Part shown: positions 18,540 to 26,254 of the stretch, piece after piece
Layout: every line of letters begins with the position of its first letter
Numbering within the stretch: the stretch's first letter is position 1
Assembly: GCF_900142755.1 (NCBI RefSeq)
Contig: NZ_FRCA01000001.1
Span: 494,888-558,887 of the forward strand
Direction: 5' to 3'
Origin: Halomonas cupida
Lineage (GTDB): Bacteria; Pseudomonadota; Gammaproteobacteria; Pseudomonadales; Halomonadaceae
DNA length: 64,000 bases
Notes under the pieces: generated by a model
Database searches by the model: none
What the model was told of the DNA's origin: nothing
The model's input: the letters and a program-made list of their open reading frames with translations, nothing else
Translations under genes and position numbers: made by a program

Positions 18540-18834
18540 GGTCAATTCCTGAATGGTGATGTAATCGGTTCCACGGCTATTCACAGCCCAGTTGTTCGAA
18601 ACCCGAATGGTCCGAAGCCCAACTCGTTGGAAGGATAGCCGTTCGAGATGAAGCTTCCAGGAAGAAGTCAGGTGCCGGGATAAGGAAAGCCTGGGGTTGA
18701 TGAAAACAAGCTTGATGCAAACGAGGTTAATGAAGACCGAGTTAGTGAAAACAGATGGCGGTTAAGGGAGGCGACGGGTTGACAGGGCAGGATGGCATCG
18801 GCCCCGCACCGGATGCAGTGCGGGGCCGGATCAC
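18540..18834. terminator. Intergenic stretch ending in a strong GC hairpin
   Basis: About 295 bp without a gene between cytochrome b561 and ppiC, which both read leftward. GGCCCCGCACCGGATGCAGT followed by GCGGGGCC (18800-18827) forms a stem of 8-10 GC-rich pairs just beyond the ppiC stop. It lacks a clear U-run on the reverse strand, so it is a probable rather than certain terminator. A run of similar short phrases (GAAAACAAGC, GAAGACCGAG, GAAAACAGATG, 18701-18757) precedes it. Confidence 0.5.
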
Positions 18835-19113
18835 TCAGCCGCGGCTGGTGATTTCCAGCAGGTGATAGCCGAACTGGGTCTTGACCGGGCCATGGACCTT
18901 GTTCAGTTCGCCGGAGAACACGACCTCGTCGAATTCACGAACCATCTGACCGGGGCCGAAGCTACCCAGGTCACCGCCCTGGCGGCCGGACGGGCAGTTG
19001 GAGTGCTCGCGAGCCACTTCCGCGAAGTCACGACCGTTCTCGATTTCGGCCTTGAGAGTGTTGCACTGATCTTCAGTGTCGACGAGGAGATGACGGGCAG
19101 TTGCCTGTACCAT
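18835..19113 (-). CDS. ppiC: Parvulin-type peptidyl-prolyl isomerase PpiC
   Basis: Small cytosolic parvulin, 92 aa, as in E. coli PpiC. The sequence is nearly all PPIase domain: ARHLLVDTEDQC at the start, FAEVAREHSNCPSGRQGGDL in the middle and FGYHLLEITSRG at the end, with the active-site His residues of RHLL and YHLL. Stand-alone gene with a hairpin downstream. Confidence 0.95.
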   Translation of the reverse strand: MVQATARHLLVDTEDQCNTLKAEIENGRDFAEVAREHSNCPSGRQGGDLGSFGPGQMVREFDEVVFSGELNKVHGPVKTQFGYHLLEITSRG

Positions 19114-19238
19114 GATGAAGCTCCTGGGGGAATTGGACCGGCAAGGCTAGCATGAGAGCTGCCTTGTGGCACCCTCGGTGAGAAGCAGGCGAAAATCTAC
19201 TTTGATGATGGGTGGGTGGTCCAGGAGAACGGGAGAAG

Positions 19239-19769
19239 ATGAACACGGAAACCAGCGAGGGCGCCGGACTGGCTCGGATACTGGTCAGCGCCTGTCTGAT
19301 GGGAGATCCGGTGCGTTATGACGCCGGGCACAAATGGCTGGCAGATGAGCGTCTGGCTCGTTGGAAGCAGCAGGGGCGGCTGGTAGTGGTCTGCCCTGAA
19401 GTGTCGGGCGGTCTGCCCACGCCAAGACCCCCAGCCGAGATTCAGCAGGCCAGCGGTGCCGAGGTGTTGAGTGGCCGGGCGCGGATTGTCGATATCGAGC
19501 AGGATGACCCCACCGAAGCCTTTCTGCGAGGAGCTCACCTGGCCCTGCATGCGGCGAAGCGCCACGGTTGCCGCCTGGCATTGCTGACTGACGGCAGTCC
19601 TTCCTGTGGCAGCGCCACCATCTACAGTGGCGATTTTACCGGCACTCGGCGCGAGGGTGAGGGGGTTACCGCGGCTCTGTTGCGCGCCAATGGTGTCGAG
19701 GTATTCAGTCAGCACCAACTCGAGGCGCTGGACCGTCGGTTGGCTGAACTCGACTCAAGGACTGGGTGA
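19239..19769 (+). CDS. DUF523 family protein
   Basis: Conserved protein of unknown function, 176 aa. The family signature is at the N-terminus, ILVSACLMGDPVRYDAGHKW, followed by VVVCPEVSGGLPTPRPPAEI and LLTDGSPSCGSATIYSGDFTG. The conserved Cys residues in SACL, VCPE and SPSCG suggest a metal or cluster site. I choose 19239 because GGGAGAAG directly precedes this ATG. Its last 15 bp overlap the convergent ChaN-family gene tail to tail. Confidence 0.9.
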   Translation: MNTETSEGAGLARILVSACLMGDPVRYDAGHKWLADERLARWKQQGRLVVVCPEVSGGLPTPRPPAEIQQASGAEVLSGRARIVDIEQDDPTEAFLRGAHLALHAAKRHGCRLALLTDGSPSCGSATIYSGDFTGTRREGEGVTAALLRANGVEVFSQHQLEALDRRLAELDSRTG

Positions 19770-20963
19770 AGGCAGGGTCACCAGTTGCTGTCGCCGCTCG
19801 CCAGCGCGAAGCACTTCCACCGGAATCAGGCTGCCGGGCAGGCTGCGCGCCATCAGGGCGCGGACTTGTGCCGTATCCCGAACTTCATGCCCAGCGATCG
19901 CTACCACTTGATCCCCTTCCTCCAGCCCCGCGTATTGTGCCGGGCTGTCCGGGGAGATGGCAGTGATGACCAGGCGGTCTGGCCCCAGGGGCTGAGGAGT
20001 GCGCTCAACGTTGATGCCGAGTCGAGGTGTGTCCGCTGAAGGTGCATCCGGCTCTGCGATGAACAGCGCATCGGCGACACCGGTTGGTGCCAGGCAGGCG
20101 TCAGCGGCAGCCATTGGCATCAGGCCGGTGACGTCACTGATGCCGTAGCGTGTCAGCTGGTGGGGGACGCCATCGGCGTATTGCACATGCCCCAGTCCGA
20201 GTATCGCGACCACCAGCGAATGTTGATGGCTGGCATTGGCCAGCGCCGCTGCCATGGAGCTGTCCCAGACCAGTTGAGCGCGGATGAAGGCTTCACTGAT
20301 GTGGCTGCTGAGCTGTTCACTGCTGTGTTGCTCAAAGCTCTCCATCAGCCGCTGCCGGTAGCGGGCACTGGCCGCGAGGGGTACCGGTACACCGTGGCGT
20401 TGGTCGAGCGTCCACTGGTGGCTGGCGGGGTCGCTCAGTTCTCGGCGCTGCTCGGGCGTGACATTGAGCGCGATCAGTGGCAGACGGTGGTCACGAGCGA
20501 AACGCAGGATCGGCAGATAGCGCTCGGCATCGCGGCCCCAGTAGCGATACCACTGTGTCCTGTCGAGCAATTGTGATTCATCCAGTTCTCCGGCGACCCA
20601 CTGGTCCAGAGCCGGTTGCACCTTGCGTGGCAGCATCTCCAGACCGATGGCCATATCCGCCTGGCGGGAGTGCAGTGCGGTGATGGTGCTCAATTGCCAG
20701 CGGTGGTGAGCTGCCTGGTCATGCTGCTCACCCAGCAGTACGACTCGTTGACGAGCCAGCCTATCCCAGCCCATCGGCGGCTGGGCCTCGGCGTGTTGAT
20801 TGCCGGGTGTCAGCCACTGGCCGGGCGTGGCGCAGTCCTGTGCGGTGACGGGAGTTGCCATGCTGACCACGGCGGTCATGAGCAGGGCATTGGTGATGGT
20901 CTGTCGTAATGTCGCCAAACGATGAGCTCTCCTACCATGAACCCGACAATCAAGGCGTATCAT
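19755..20963 (-). CDS. ChaN-family haem/iron-associated protein fused to a PDZ domain, exported
   Basis: Secreted two-domain protein, 402 aa. The start at 20963 follows AGGAGG; an N-terminal signal peptide runs to about VSMATPVTAQ, with no clear lipobox. The ChaN-like domain (about residues 55-290) has ARQRVVLLGEQHDQAAHH, IGLEMLPRKVQPALDQWV and VVAILGLGHVQYADGVP, including conserved His residues. The last 85 residues are a PDZ domain (DSPAQYAGLEEGDQVVAIAG). ChaN proteins have been linked to haem binding and iron uptake in other bacteria; the PDZ suggests a partner peptide. Function here is inferred. Confidence 0.85.
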   Translation of the reverse strand: MIRLDCRVHGRRAHRLATLRQTITNALLMTAVVSMATPVTAQDCATPGQWLTPGNQHAEAQPPMGWDRLARQRVVLLGEQHDQAAHHRWQLSTITALHSRQADMAIGLEMLPRKVQPALDQWVAGELDESQLLDRTQWYRYWGRDAERYLPILRFARDHRLPLIALNVTPEQRRELSDPASHQWTLDQRHGVPVPLAASARYRQRLMESFEQHSSEQLSSHISEAFIRAQLVWDSSMAAALANASHQHSLVVAILGLGHVQYADGVPHQLTRYGISDVTGLMPMAAADACLAPTGVADALFIAEPDAPSADTPRLGINVERTPQPLGPDRLVITAISPDSPAQYAGLEEGDQVVAIAGHEVRDTAQVRALMARSLPGSLIPVEVLRAGERRQQLVTLPSPSP

Positions 20964-21089
20964 CCGTGCCTCCTGAGTACTGGACCTTGATCCAAGCAGA
21001 TATGAAAACATGCCGGGTCGATAGTGAGTATCCGTTTCCACCTTTATACTCTGCGCACTCAGAATAGCGTCTCGCCACAGTGTGTCGAG

Positions 21090-22373
21090 ATGACGCCGAA
21101 CGATCCATCATTGGTGGGCAGATACTCCCGTATGGCTACCGGTACCACTTCCGAATCAGTTTGGGCCTACCGCTTCACTCGTTTGACCGAGTTGTTGGCG
21201 CAGTGGCAATGGCTGTGGGCACCAGCACCCTTCACGCACCGTGGCTCACCCTGGCAGCCCCGCAGTGACGAGGAGTCACAATGGGTGACGGCGATCAGCG
21301 CAGAACTGGCGGAGCTTGACGACGGTGATTGTGAACGCCTGCAGCACGAGCCCTACAGGGACTCACCGTTGGCATCCTGGTTACCGGTGGCGGAGTTGCA
21401 GGAGTTGATTGGGGTACCTGCCACTGATGTTGCCGATGGCTCCTTTCCGCAACGTTGGGCGCAGCATGTCAGCGGTCGCAAGTGGCAGCAGATGGTGGCT
21501 TTCGTCCCTCATGTCGCGGCGCCTCGGCAAGGCGGGCTGGTGGAATGGTGTGCCGGTAAGGGCCACCTCGGCAGGTTGATGGCTCGCTGTCACCAACAGC
21601 CGGTGGTGGGGCTGGAGTGGCAGTCGGCCCTGTGTCGCGATGGTCAGCAGTTGGCCGACCGCCAGCAGTTGCCTGTGGAGATGGTCTGCCAGGATGTCAT
21701 GCAGCCTGACGTCGAATGTTGGCTGTCATCTCAAGGAGGGGTGGCGGCATTGCATGCCTGTGGTGATCTGCACGTGCGGCTGATCGAACTGGTGCGCCAG
21801 AAGGGGACAGCTCTCACCCTGGCGCCATGCTGTTATCAGCGGACTCAGGCCGAGTACTACCGCCCCTTGTCGTCACAAGGACAGATGTTGAGCCGTGACC
21901 TGGGCCTTGGGCTGACGCGGGAGCATCTGGCATTGGCGGTACAGGAAACCGTGACAGCATCGAGAGGTGAAAGGCGCAAACGGGAACGCGGTAATGCCTG
22001 GCGGCTGGGGTTTGATGAGCTGCAACGTGAGCTGCGTGGGAGTGACGATTATCTGCCGGTACCGAGCCTGGCCTATGGGCGCATGCCCGAGCAGTTCGCC
22101 GACTTCTGTCGTTGGGCGGGTGGGCAGAAGAGAATCGAGATCCCTGGTGAGGTCGATTGGTCGCACTACGAGAGCCGTGGGTGGCAACGATTGCGGCTCA
22201 CCAACCGCCAGGAACTGGTACGGCACCTGTTTCGGCGCCCTCTGGAAATCTGGTTGGTACTCGATCGTGTGTTGTGGCTGGAAGAGGCCGGGTTCGAGGT
22301 TGAGCTGGTCGAGTTCTGTGCTGCTGAACTGACGCCCCGTAATCTGCTCATCAAGGCGCTCCCCAGGCGTTGA
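21090..22373 (+). CDS. SAM-dependent methyltransferase
   Basis: Predicted class I methyltransferase, about 427 aa. The SAM-binding motif I is LVEWCAGKGHLGRLMARC, followed by VVGLEWQSALCRDG (acidic loop) and the conserved LHACGDLHVRLIELV and LTLAPCCYQRT. These Cys-containing motifs match a family of uncharacterised methyltransferases with a C-terminal extension; an RNA or protein substrate is possible. The start is uncertain: ATG at 21024, 21090 or 21132 are in frame with weak ribosome-binding sites. It is divergent from the ChaN gene, and the longest version would overlap its promoter. Confidence 0.75.
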   Translation: MTPNDPSLVGRYSRMATGTTSESVWAYRFTRLTELLAQWQWLWAPAPFTHRGSPWQPRSDEESQWVTAISAELAELDDGDCERLQHEPYRDSPLASWLPVAELQELIGVPATDVADGSFPQRWAQHVSGRKWQQMVAFVPHVAAPRQGGLVEWCAGKGHLGRLMARCHQQPVVGLEWQSALCRDGQQLADRQQLPVEMVCQDVMQPDVECWLSSQGGVAALHACGDLHVRLIELVRQKGTALTLAPCCYQRTQAEYYRPLSSQGQMLSRDLGLGLTREHLALAVQETVTASRGERRKRERGNAWRLGFDELQRELRGSDDYLPVPSLAYGRMPEQFADFCRWAGGQKRIEIPGEVDWSHYESRGWQRLRLTNRQELVRHLFRRPLEIWLVLDRVLWLEEAGFEVELVEFCAAELTPRNLLIKALPRR

Positions 22374-22401
22374 CTCATGCCCTCGATATTCCTGGTGCCT
22401 G

Positions 22402-22440
22402 ACGCCAGCGGCCCCGGTGTCAAACCGGGGCCGCTGGCGT
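22402..22440. terminator. Strong bidirectional hairpin
   Basis: A perfect 17-bp inverted repeat (22402-22418 and 22424-22440) with a 5-nt loop GTCAA lies between the convergent methyltransferase and antiporter genes, 29 bp after one stop and 17 bp after the other. Neither strand has a long T-run, but size and position fit a shared terminator. Confidence 0.75.
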
Positions 22441-22456
22441 GACAGTCCTGCTCTAC

Positions 22457-23752
22457 CTAACGCTTGGGATTTCTGAAGTTGTCCTGTTCCCAGGTCTTGG
22501 CGCGACGGATCATCGGTGTGATGCTGGAGCCCTGGATCAGAATCGAGAACACCACCACCGAATAGGTCATCACCAGGATAATCTCGCGTACATCGATACC
22601 CTTGTCCGGGATGACCATGATGCCTGCGGGGATCGACATTGCCATGGCCAGCGCCAGTCCGCCACGTAGCCCCCCCCAGGTAAGGATCGGCACCGACCAG
22701 GGGTTGTAGCGGCGAAAGCGGTGAAAGCCGACGTAGGCGGTACGCACGCTGAGGAAACGGGACAGCAGAACCAGTGGAACGGCTGCCAGCATCAGCACCC
22801 AGTCCTCAGGATGGAAGCTGAAGGACATCATGGTCATACCGATCAGCAGGAACAGCACGCCATTGAGGAATTCGTCGACCAGTTCCCAGAAATGATCGAG
22901 GTGCTGTCGGCTTTCTTCGGAGAAGCCCTTGCGACGAGTACGGTTACCGATAATGATGCCTGCCACGACCATGGCCAGCGGGCCGGAGACTTCAATGAGC
23001 TCTGCAAACACATAGCCGGAGGTGGGCACCAGCATGGTCAGCATCAACTCCATGGAGTGGTTGTCGGTGTGGCGAATCAGGTAATGGCACAGCTGGCCCA
23101 GCAGGAAGCCGTAGAGAATGCCGCCCACGGCTTCCTGCAGGAACAGGTGGCCGATGCTCATCACTGTTGGCTGGGTTCCGCCGAAGGCCAGTGAGTAGAG
23201 GGTGACAAAGATCACTAGACCAAAGCCATCATTGAACAGTGACTCGCCTTCGATCTGGGTGGAAATGCGTCTTGGCGCGTTCATCTTCTTGACGATGGCC
23301 AGAACTGCAATAGGGTCGGTGGGCGAGATCAGTGCTCCAAACAACAGGCAGTAGATCAGGTCAAAGTCGATGCCCAGCAGTGTGACCAGCCCCCACAGTG
23401 CGAAGCCGATAAAGAAGGTCGAGAATAGCGTGCTGCCCATCGCCAGGGTGGCGATTTCCCACTTCTGGTCACGTAGGTGGGGAAGCTTGATACCCAGAGC
23501 ACCGGCAAACAGCAGAAATCCGAGGATACCCTTCAACAGGAAATCCTCGAAATTCAACTCATTGATGAAGTGGGCCGCATTCTCGTCCAGTGCAAACCAA
23601 CCGGCGTGACCGGCAATGACAATAATCAACGACAGTATTAGAGCGCCAGCGGTGATGGCAATGGTGGTCTGGAACTTGCCGATCCTGTCGTTGATCAGCG
23701 ATATCAGCATCGCTATGGCGGCGAGTAGGCATAGGGTGGCGTACACCGACAT
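22457..23752 (-). CDS. CPA1-type Na+(K+)/H+ antiporter
   Basis: Cation:proton antiporter, 431 aa with about 12 helices and no long C-terminal cytoplasmic domain. The family core SPTDPIAVLAIVKKMNAPRR followed by IEGESLFNDGFGLVIFV carries the conserved ion-binding Asp residues. TWGGLRGGLALAMAMSIP is the other conserved block. Such antiporters support pH and salt tolerance, fitting a halophile. It is monocistronic, with a hairpin terminator downstream. Confidence 0.94.
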   Translation of the reverse strand: MSVYATLCLLAAIAMLISLINDRIGKFQTTIAITAGALILSLIIVIAGHAGWFALDENAAHFINELNFEDFLLKGILGFLLFAGALGIKLPHLRDQKWEIATLAMGSTLFSTFFIGFALWGLVTLLGIDFDLIYCLLFGALISPTDPIAVLAIVKKMNAPRRISTQIEGESLFNDGFGLVIFVTLYSLAFGGTQPTVMSIGHLFLQEAVGGILYGFLLGQLCHYLIRHTDNHSMELMLTMLVPTSGYVFAELIEVSGPLAMVVAGIIIGNRTRRKGFSEESRQHLDHFWELVDEFLNGVLFLLIGMTMMSFSFHPEDWVLMLAAVPLVLLSRFLSVRTAYVGFHRFRRYNPWSVPILTWGGLRGGLALAMAMSIPAGIMVIPDKGIDVREIILVMTYSVVVFSILIQGSSITPMIRRAKTWEQDNFRNPKR

Positions 23753-24329
23753 TAGTGGGAGGCCTCTGAGTCAATGGATGAGTCGGGGTGGCCGGCCGCG
23801 GGGCGACCTGGCGCAGAAGCTGGGAGGAAGGGCACTGGTATCGCGACATGACAATGAGACGCAGCATCGCCCGCCATGGTCGCTGGCCTGCAGATTGCGG
23901 CCAGGAGGGGCGGAATGAGCGATACTGGGCTGTCCATCGCGGTGTCTGATCCTGAAAAATGACGCCTGCCCGGTGGCACAATGGCGGGCAGGGGAAGTGC
24001 GGGCCGGTACTTGTCAGGGGACTGGCGAGAACAGCGCAAACGGGGCTCGACGCAATGCGGAGCTCATCACGAATAGGCGAATTCCAATGCCAGCCAGGTA
24101 CAAGAACGGAACCGGCTGTGCGGCGCAGCAAAGTATACGCCTGTCATTCATCTGGTGCAGCTGATGTGGCGCATTTTTTAAAGCTTTCCGTGCCATGCTG
24201 ATAGCATCATATGCACCAGGTGGGTCGGGCGTCGGCAGCATCCACCGGTGTCTACTCCGGCATCCGGGCATAAACCGGCAATGGTCAGGTATGCCGGAGT
24301 GAGGCAATGGCAACCACGGGCAAGGACTC
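23753..24329. other. 577-bp intergenic region; possible small leftward transcript
   Basis: No convincing protein gene is seen here. On the reverse strand a good -10 box, TATACT (24137-24132), is followed about 140 bp later by an 8-bp GC hairpin (CCTGCCCG 23965-23972 with CGGGCAGG 23985-23992) and a TTTTT run (23959-23955). This could be a small RNA of about 170 nt or an attenuated leader of the antiporter gene. No strong -35 is visible, so support is weak. Confidence 0.25.
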
Positions 24330-25139
24330 ATGATGGGGGATGGTGCGTCACCACTGGTCGAACTGCCGACGTTGAGGCTTCCGGAGCTCAGCGTACGCCG
24401 TTGGTTGCCATCACCAGGACTGCGGCCCTGGGTCGATCTCTACTGGTTGGCCGAAGGCCAGCAGTTGTCGGCGGTGACAGCCTATGGTTACGCCGATGGC
24501 GGGACAACCCTGCGCCTTGATGGCCTGGATTCGCCCCGGCCCACTGCACGCTGGGATGGTCGCCCGGCCAGTGCTGTGCACCATTTCTGCGTTCTGCATC
24601 ATGCCATGGGCGTGCGTCTGCGTCCCGGCGGAGCCTGGCAACTGGCCAGTGCTCGCCGACGCGGGCGGGACCTGATGGAGGTACTGGATGCCGGCCCGTC
24701 ATGGCTCGATACGCTGAGTGAGCAACTGGCCGAGTATCGAGGGCTATACCAGCGCCTGCAGTACCTGGACGATTTTCTGTCTCGAGTGGCGCGGGACAAC
24801 GGAGCAGGCATCGAGACCGTGCAGCGGGTACTGCCGATTCTCGCCCGGCAGCAGGGACCGGTCGATGACTGGCAACATCAGCTGGGCATTACCCGCCGCG
24901 GACTCGAACGCGTCTTCTCCCGCCAGGTGGGGATGTCTCCGGGACAACTGGCACTTGCCTGGCGCCTCAAGGCGGCGCGTCAGGCACTGGCCGAGGGTAC
25001 GACTCCTATCGTCAATATTGCCATGGACACGGGCTTCCATGATCAGGCCCATTTCACCCACAGTTTTCGGCGTTCCGTCGGCGAAACCCCCGGTGCCTAC
25101 CGGCGGCGTAAACGGTCGCAAATCTACAATCCTGACTGA
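24330..25139 (+). CDS. AraC-family transcriptional regulator
   Basis: 269-aa AraC-type regulator. The N-terminal half begins LSVRRWLPSPGLRPWVDLYW, the usual start of DUF6597-like sensor domains. The C-terminal double helix-turn-helix is clear: DWQHQLGITRRGLERVFSRQ, MSPGQLALAWRLKAARQAL, IVNIAMDTGFHDQAHFTHSF and a final GETPGAYRRR. It lies 41 bp upstream of the AhpD-like gene on the same strand and probably controls it. Confidence 0.92.
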   Translation: MMGDGASPLVELPTLRLPELSVRRWLPSPGLRPWVDLYWLAEGQQLSAVTAYGYADGGTTLRLDGLDSPRPTARWDGRPASAVHHFCVLHHAMGVRLRPGGAWQLASARRRGRDLMEVLDAGPSWLDTLSEQLAEYRGLYQRLQYLDDFLSRVARDNGAGIETVQRVLPILARQQGPVDDWQHQLGITRRGLERVFSRQVGMSPGQLALAWRLKAARQALAEGTTPIVNIAMDTGFHDQAHFTHSFRRSVGETPGAYRRRKRSQIYNPD

Positions 25140-25180
25140 GTGAGATACGAGAGTATGGCCTGGTCAAATCGTCAGGAGAC

Positions 25181-25633
25181 ATGACCATGTCCACACAACT
25201 CAGTCGCGAACAGTTCTACGCACAGCAACCTGAAATTACCCGTTCGCTGGTCAAGCTGTACGAAGCCAGCACCAGGAAGTTCGATGAACGCCTGGTATGT
25301 CTGGTGCTGCTGCGCAGCTCACAACTCAACGGCTGTGCGTTCTGTCTGCACATGCATGATGAGCATGCTCGGCGTGTCGGCGAGACACCGGATCGTCTGG
25401 CGCAACTGGCCGCGTGGCACGAGGCCCGCTGTTTCAGTGAGCGCGAGCGGGCGGCGCTGGCCTGGACCGAGGCGCTGACGCAGCTTGCCATCCAGGCTCC
25501 GAGTGAAGCGCAGAAGGCCCAGTTGGCGGAGCATTTCAGTGTCGAGGAACAGGTCAATCTGAGCGCCTTGATCGTGACCATCAACGGCTGGAATCGTATT
25601 GCTGTCGGCTTCTCGTTTACGCCGGGGGAATGA
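25181..25633 (+). CDS. AhpD-like carboxymuconolactone decarboxylase family protein
   Basis: Predicted alkylhydroperoxidase-like protein, 150 aa. The redox motif is LNGCAFCLHMHDEHARRVGE: a C-x2-C pair with a following His, as in AhpD. It starts after CAGGAGAC. The downstream segment ERERAALAWTEALTQLA is typical of the family. The AraC gene immediately upstream suggests inducible expression, perhaps under oxidative or electrophile stress; this is inference. Confidence 0.93.
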   Translation: MTMSTQLSREQFYAQQPEITRSLVKLYEASTRKFDERLVCLVLLRSSQLNGCAFCLHMHDEHARRVGETPDRLAQLAAWHEARCFSERERAALAWTEALTQLAIQAPSEAQKAQLAEHFSVEEQVNLSALIVTINGWNRIAVGFSFTPGE

Positions 25634-25639
25634 TCGCGG

Positions 25640-26110
25640 TCAGCGTGCCCGATAGGGATCCGGTGCGCCATCTTCCGGCCGCCAGCGGTTGCGCTCGCCA
25701 TTCAGGGTCAACACCAGTTGGCGGGCGCCACCCTGGTCACGGTGTTCACACAGGTAGATTCCTTGCCAGGTGCCCAGTGCCAGGCGGCCCTCGGTGACCG
25801 GGATGCTGACACTGGAGCCCAGCAGGCTGGCCTTGAGATGGGCAGGCATATCGTCGCTGCCTTCGTAGGTGTGGCGATAGTATGGCGCATCTTCCGGCAC
25901 CATCTGATTGAAGTGGCTTTCGAAATCCTCACGTACCGTGGGGTCGGCATGCTCATTGATGGTCAGCGATGCCGAGCTGTGCTGGATGAACACATGCAGC
26001 AGGCCGGTACGTGCCTCTGCCAATGCTGGAAGCGCTCGTACGATGTCGTCGGTGATCAGGTGGAAACCGCGTGGACGCGGCGCAAGGCGTAGAGTCGTCT
26101 GATGCCACAT
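25640..26110 (-). CDS. yjbQ: YjbQ (UPF0047) family protein
   Basis: 156-aa member of the UPF0047/YjbQ family, some members of which have thiamine phosphate synthase side activity. Conserved segments: GLLHVFIQHSSASLTINEHA, PTVREDFESHFNQMVPED with the nearby His residues, HLKASLLGSSVSIPV and LGTWQGIYLCEHRD. Complete. It converges on the AhpD gene with 6 bp between stops. Confidence 0.93.
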   Translation of the reverse strand: MWHQTTLRLAPRPRGFHLITDDIVRALPALAEARTGLLHVFIQHSSASLTINEHADPTVREDFESHFNQMVPEDAPYYRHTYEGSDDMPAHLKASLLGSSVSIPVTEGRLALGTWQGIYLCEHRDQGGARQLVLTLNGERNRWRPEDGAPDPYRAR

Positions 26111-26254
26111 GGTGCTGGAAACATCTTGTGAAGGGCTGGGGTACTATCGTAGCGCATCGAGGACGGAGAATTCGATGCACTTCAGCGGCCGCCGGTACCC
26201 GCGCATGACTCATGGTAGTGAGCAGAAGTGCTCCGGCGTGGGTGTCGAGGTGAG

